The translations under genes were made by a program, and so were the position numbers. A stretch of DNA of 64,000 nucleotides, taken from positions 61,961-125,960 of the forward strand of contig JAIUPH010000040.1 in the NCBI GenBank assembly GCA_020161065.1. Reading direction: 5' to 3'. Each line of letters starts with the position of its first letter. Position 1 is the stretch's first letter. Below are positions 61,459 to 64,000 of this stretch, one piece after another. The notes under the pieces are model-generated. The model had not been told where the DNA came from. It did no database searches and saw only the letters and a program-made list of their open reading frames with translations. Source of the DNA: Pseudomonadota bacterium. Its GTDB lineage: Bacteria; Pseudomonadota; Gammaproteobacteria; Burkholderiales; Burkholderiaceae_C.

Positions 61459-62532
61459 ATGAGTACGACACCGAGACCGAACACGGCGCTTGCGCTACAC
61501 GAAAAGCGGTACGCGCCGTTCAAGGTGCACGCCGTCATGCGCGCCCTGAGTGAACTGGGGGTGGACACCAAGCTGCTGCTGGCCGGCTCCAGTCTGTCGC
61601 AGGCCGAAGCCTCGAGTGCCCACACTCGGATCTCGGTCCATCAGTTCCTCGTGGTGTGCCGTAACGCCGGCAGGCTGTCGCCAAAGGCGGGATGGGCCGC
61701 ACTCGTGGGGGGCGGGATGCGCCTCACCGACTACGGCATGTACGGCTATGCGTTGGCGTGCGCCGAGTCGATGCGCGGTGCCTGCGAACTCGCCGTGCGC
61801 TATCACGCACTTGCCACACCGGTCATGCGGATTGCCTTCGAGGTGGAGCACGACGTGGCCTCATGGGTTCTCCCGACGCTCGACGAAGCCGCGCTACCCG
61901 ACGTCGATAGAGATCTGTTTCGCGCGCTGCTGGAAATGCAGCTCGGCACGCACGTCAGCCTCACGAAGCACGTGATGGGCGCCTGGTGCGTGCCCGCGCG
62001 CGCGGGCTTCGCGTTGCCGCGTCCGAGGCACGCCGGCCTGTTGGAACGCGTGCTCGAATGCACCGTCACCTTCGATCAGCCTCGCACGCAAGTGGACTAC
62101 CCAGCCGAGTGGCTGGACCGGCCACCCCAATTCGCGAACCCCATCGCCGCGACCCAGGTCTCGGCAGCCTGCGCCAAGTTGTTGGAGGACCACAAGTGGA
62201 ACTCGGGCACGAGCCGCCGGGTATATGCCGAACTGACGCGAACACCGGGCCGCTTTCCCGGCATCGACGAGATCGCGGCGGTGCTGTGTATCACCGCCCG
62301 GACGCTGCGGCGACGGCTCGACGAGGAGGGGACGACCTACAAGGAACTGCTGGCGAGCGTGCGCCAAGCCTTGGCCGTCGACTACCTGTCGACCTCGTTC
62401 CTCGAGGTCGACGACATTGCTGCCGCCCTGGGTTTCAGCGACGCGGCGAGCTTTCGCCACGCCTTCAAGCGCTGGACGGGCCGCACCCCCGGCGAATACC
62501 GGGCCGGAGCCGCGTCGCCGAGCGCCGACTGA
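61459..62532 (+). CDS. AraC family regulator with arabinose-binding-like (OruR-type) N-terminus
   Basis: A 357-residue regulator. The N-terminal domain (about 25-215) is of the OruR/AraC_binding type, seen in regulators of fatty-acid and related pathways. The two-HTH C-terminal domain ends with VDDIAAALGFSDAASFRHAF and KRWTGRTPGEYR. It is the intact version of the copy at 59265. Its place near the fadD series suggests control of fatty-acid or PHA genes, unproven. The 53 bases ahead are shared with the duplicate. Confidence 0.9.
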   Translation: MSTTPRPNTALALHEKRYAPFKVHAVMRALSELGVDTKLLLAGSSLSQAEASSAHTRISVHQFLVVCRNAGRLSPKAGWAALVGGGMRLTDYGMYGYALACAESMRGACELAVRYHALATPVMRIAFEVEHDVASWVLPTLDEAALPDVDRDLFRALLEMQLGTHVSLTKHVMGAWCVPARAGFALPRPRHAGLLERVLECTVTFDQPRTQVDYPAEWLDRPPQFANPIAATQVSAACAKLLEDHKWNSGTSRRVYAELTRTPGRFPGIDEIAAVLCITARTLRRRLDEEGTTYKELLASVRQALAVDYLSTSFLEVDDIAAALGFSDAASFRHAFKRWTGRTPGEYRAGAASPSAD

Positions 62533-62952
62533 GCTTCAGTGCGCGCAGAAATCAGCGAACAATCTCTCCGTCCCAGTGGCGCCGGTCGACCTGTAGCTCA
62601 CGGTGGGCTCGCCCCAACGGGTTCAGCGGCCTGGGTTCGAGTCGTGCCTTGTGACCTACCGAAGGCCTGACCGACGGCTTGGCGAGCGACCGAGCGGCTG
62701 CATTGGGTCGAGCTCGTACAGCCAGGGTGGCCGCTCGAACGATCGCGATCTGAACACACCAGTCCTTCGCGCGGGTTCGGCCAACGCCCTTCGTGGCCAT
62801 CGCCGAGGCCGGGGCCCTGCGGTCCCAGCGATCCCAGAAGGTTGCTCCGGAACCCTCATGGACGGTTGGTCGAGGTCCGCCGGCACGGCCGCCGCCTGCA
62901 TATACGGCGGCGGCCGGCAACACTGGCAAGCCGATGACGGAAAGCCGCCGGT
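62533..62952. other. Gene-free region before the recombinase
   Basis: No gene is called. A minus-strand frame is open here, but the sequence is low-complexity and without motifs. The GCCGCCG-type palindrome around TATA at 62887-62910 (GCCGCCGCC ... GGCGGCGGCC) might be the end of the mobile element on the right. Confidence 0.4.
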
Positions 62953-63954
62953 TCAAAGCGCGCTGAGAAACGCCATCAACTTGTCCTCCGGCCGATAGCG
63001 CCTGGCCTGCACACCGGGAGGCGCGACCTTGTCCAGCACACGCTCCTTCAACGTCAGATCGGCATCGAGGTAAATCTGGGTGGTCTCCAGCGATTCGTGG
63101 CCAAGCCACAGCGCGATCACCGACCGGTCGACTCCAGCCTGAAGGAGTTCCACCGCCGTGGTGTGACGCAACACATGTGGCGTCACGCGCTTGCGCGTCA
63201 AGGATGGGCAGGCCCGGCCGGCTGTGGCAACGTGCTTGGCCACGAGGTACTGGACGCCGTCAGCGCTGAGGCGGCTGCCTCTGGCACTCGGGAACAGTGT
63301 GACGGGCTCGGGTCCTAAGTCCCTGCTCATCCATGACCGCAACACGACCTGTGTCTGGTTGGCCAGCGGCGTGCAGCGCTCTTTGCGTCCTTTGCCGAGC
63401 ACGTGGACGTGGGCGCCCGTGCCGAACCTGACATCGGCGGCTCGTAGGCCGGTTATCTCGGACAGACGCAGCCCGGTCTGGACCGCAAGCAACAACAGGA
63501 CATGGTCACGCCGTCCCGACCATGTGGTCCGATCGGGTGCCGCAAGTAGGGCTTCGACCTCTTCGCGCGTCAGGTGGCAGACCTGCTTGCGGGTGCATCG
63601 CTTGCTGGGAATCGCCAGGACGCGCTGGATCAGGCCCGCATGTCCAGGCGATTCAAAGGCGGCGTACCGAAAGAAGGACCGAATAGCGCTCTGCCGCAGG
63701 TTCCGGCTTCTGGCACCTACGCCGCGTTCGTGCTCCAGGTCGGCAAGGAACGCCGCGATCAGCGGCGCGTCGAGTTGCTCCAACGCCAGCGCGCTCGGTG
63801 CAACCTTGAGGCGCTTCTCGGCGAACCGGAGGAAGAGGCGGAAGGTGTCACGATAGGACGCGATCGTATGCGCGCTCGCCTGCCGCTGCTGCATGAGTCT
63901 TCGGGTGAAGAACCCCTCCAGCAGCACAGCGAGATTGCCAGTCGCGGCCGTCAT
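62953..63954 (-). CDS. Tyrosine recombinase, RIT-type third member
   Basis: A 333-residue tyrosine recombinase. The SAM-like core-binding domain is at 10-100, and the catalytic residues are Arg in VQTGLRLSEI, Lys in LGKGRKERC, HVLRHTT, GHESLETT and the Tyr of QIYLD. The ATG overlaps the stop of another gene to its right as ATGA. Overlapping sets of three such recombinases are known as RIT (recombinase in trio) elements, and length and arrangement fit the last member. Only two genes are in view. Confidence 0.85.
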   Translation of the reverse strand: MTAATGNLAVLLEGFFTRRLMQQRQASAHTIASYRDTFRLFLRFAEKRLKVAPSALALEQLDAPLIAAFLADLEHERGVGARSRNLRQSAIRSFFRYAAFESPGHAGLIQRVLAIPSKRCTRKQVCHLTREEVEALLAAPDRTTWSGRRDHVLLLLAVQTGLRLSEITGLRAADVRFGTGAHVHVLGKGRKERCTPLANQTQVVLRSWMSRDLGPEPVTLFPSARGSRLSADGVQYLVAKHVATAGRACPSLTRKRVTPHVLRHTTAVELLQAGVDRSVIALWLGHESLETTQIYLDADLTLKERVLDKVAPPGVQARRYRPEDKLMAFLSAL

Positions 63955-64000
63955 GACTGCTTCTCCCAGTGACGCTCGAACCGGGCGAGCGCGTGGCCCA
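63951..64000 (-). CDS. Partial CDS, upstream recombinase of the RIT-like set
   Basis: Only the last about 16 codons are in the window, reading GHALARFERHWEKQS then stop. The stop overlaps the next ATG as ATGA. By analogy with RIT elements it would be a second tyrosine recombinase, but this short end cannot prove that. Confidence 0.4.
   Translation of the reverse strand, partial: GHALARFERHWEKQS

Noticed and set aside
62552-63109. A minus-strand frame before the recombinase as a transposase end
   Set aside because: The translated sequence has no DDE or other transposase motif and is of biased composition.

Overview
The window is very GC-rich DNA from what looks like a betaproteobacterium of the order Burkholderiales. 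Codon use is strongly G/C-ending, genes overlap as ATGA or GTGA over long stretches, and there is a selenoneine gene pair and a polyhydroxyalkanoate (PHA) locus. No rRNA, tRNA or CRISPR array was seen. Identifications rest on motifs read by eye; no database search was run.

1-9,700: a cut thiolase gene starts a five-gene acyl-CoA operon (thiolase, two MaoC-type proteins, SDR, acyl-CoA dehydrogenase). Next come divergent senA and senB, whose start codons overlap, for selenoneine synthesis; no senC is in the window. A large class III adenylate cyclase/ATPase follows.

9,676-19,302: a tightly overlapping minus-strand operon encodes a BBE-type flavin oxidase, two proteins that together resemble a split LodA-type quinone-cofactor oxidase (the second with a ferritin-like domain), a radical SAM/SPASM protein and a LodB/QhpG-like flavin monooxygenase. 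A cyclic-nucleotide-binding protein lies upstream. I read this as an undescribed quinone-cofactor maturation system and rank it as the most interesting part of the window.

19,400-44,400: a genomic island. It begins with a P4-type integrase. It carries ParM/StbA-, ParR- and ParB-type stability genes, a Cas4-like nuclease split over two overlapping genes, a second integrase, a very large DarB-like methylase-helicase, an Mrr-like nuclease inserted between direct repeats, two MerR-controlled metal units (one a mer operon without merA), RadC, small island genes, a His-tailed DMT transporter and two inverted fragments of an SMC-type ATPase. No relaxase, coupling protein or type IV secretion gene was seen, so it looks like a decayed or partial integrative element.

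44,858-59,124: fifteen minus-strand genes form a PHA and fatty-acid locus. In transcription order they are fadD, phaZ, phaJ-like, class II-like phaC, acyl-CoA dehydrogenase, etfB, ETF-QO, etfA, an HTH regulator, a phasin-like gene, ppa, dodecin, a second phasin-like gene, phaI-like and phaD-like. Together they would activate fatty acids, oxidise them with electrons passing through ETF to ubiquinone, divert 3-hydroxyacyl-CoA to polymer, mobilise that polymer and regulate its granules.

59,125-62,532: a duplicated and deleted copy of an araC-type gene start, an alpha/beta hydrolase, fragments of an ArsR-like regulator, a class III aminotransferase and a TRAP permease, then the intact AraC-type regulator. 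The right edge holds a tyrosine recombinase overlapping a second gene, resembling a recombinase-in-trio (RIT) element.
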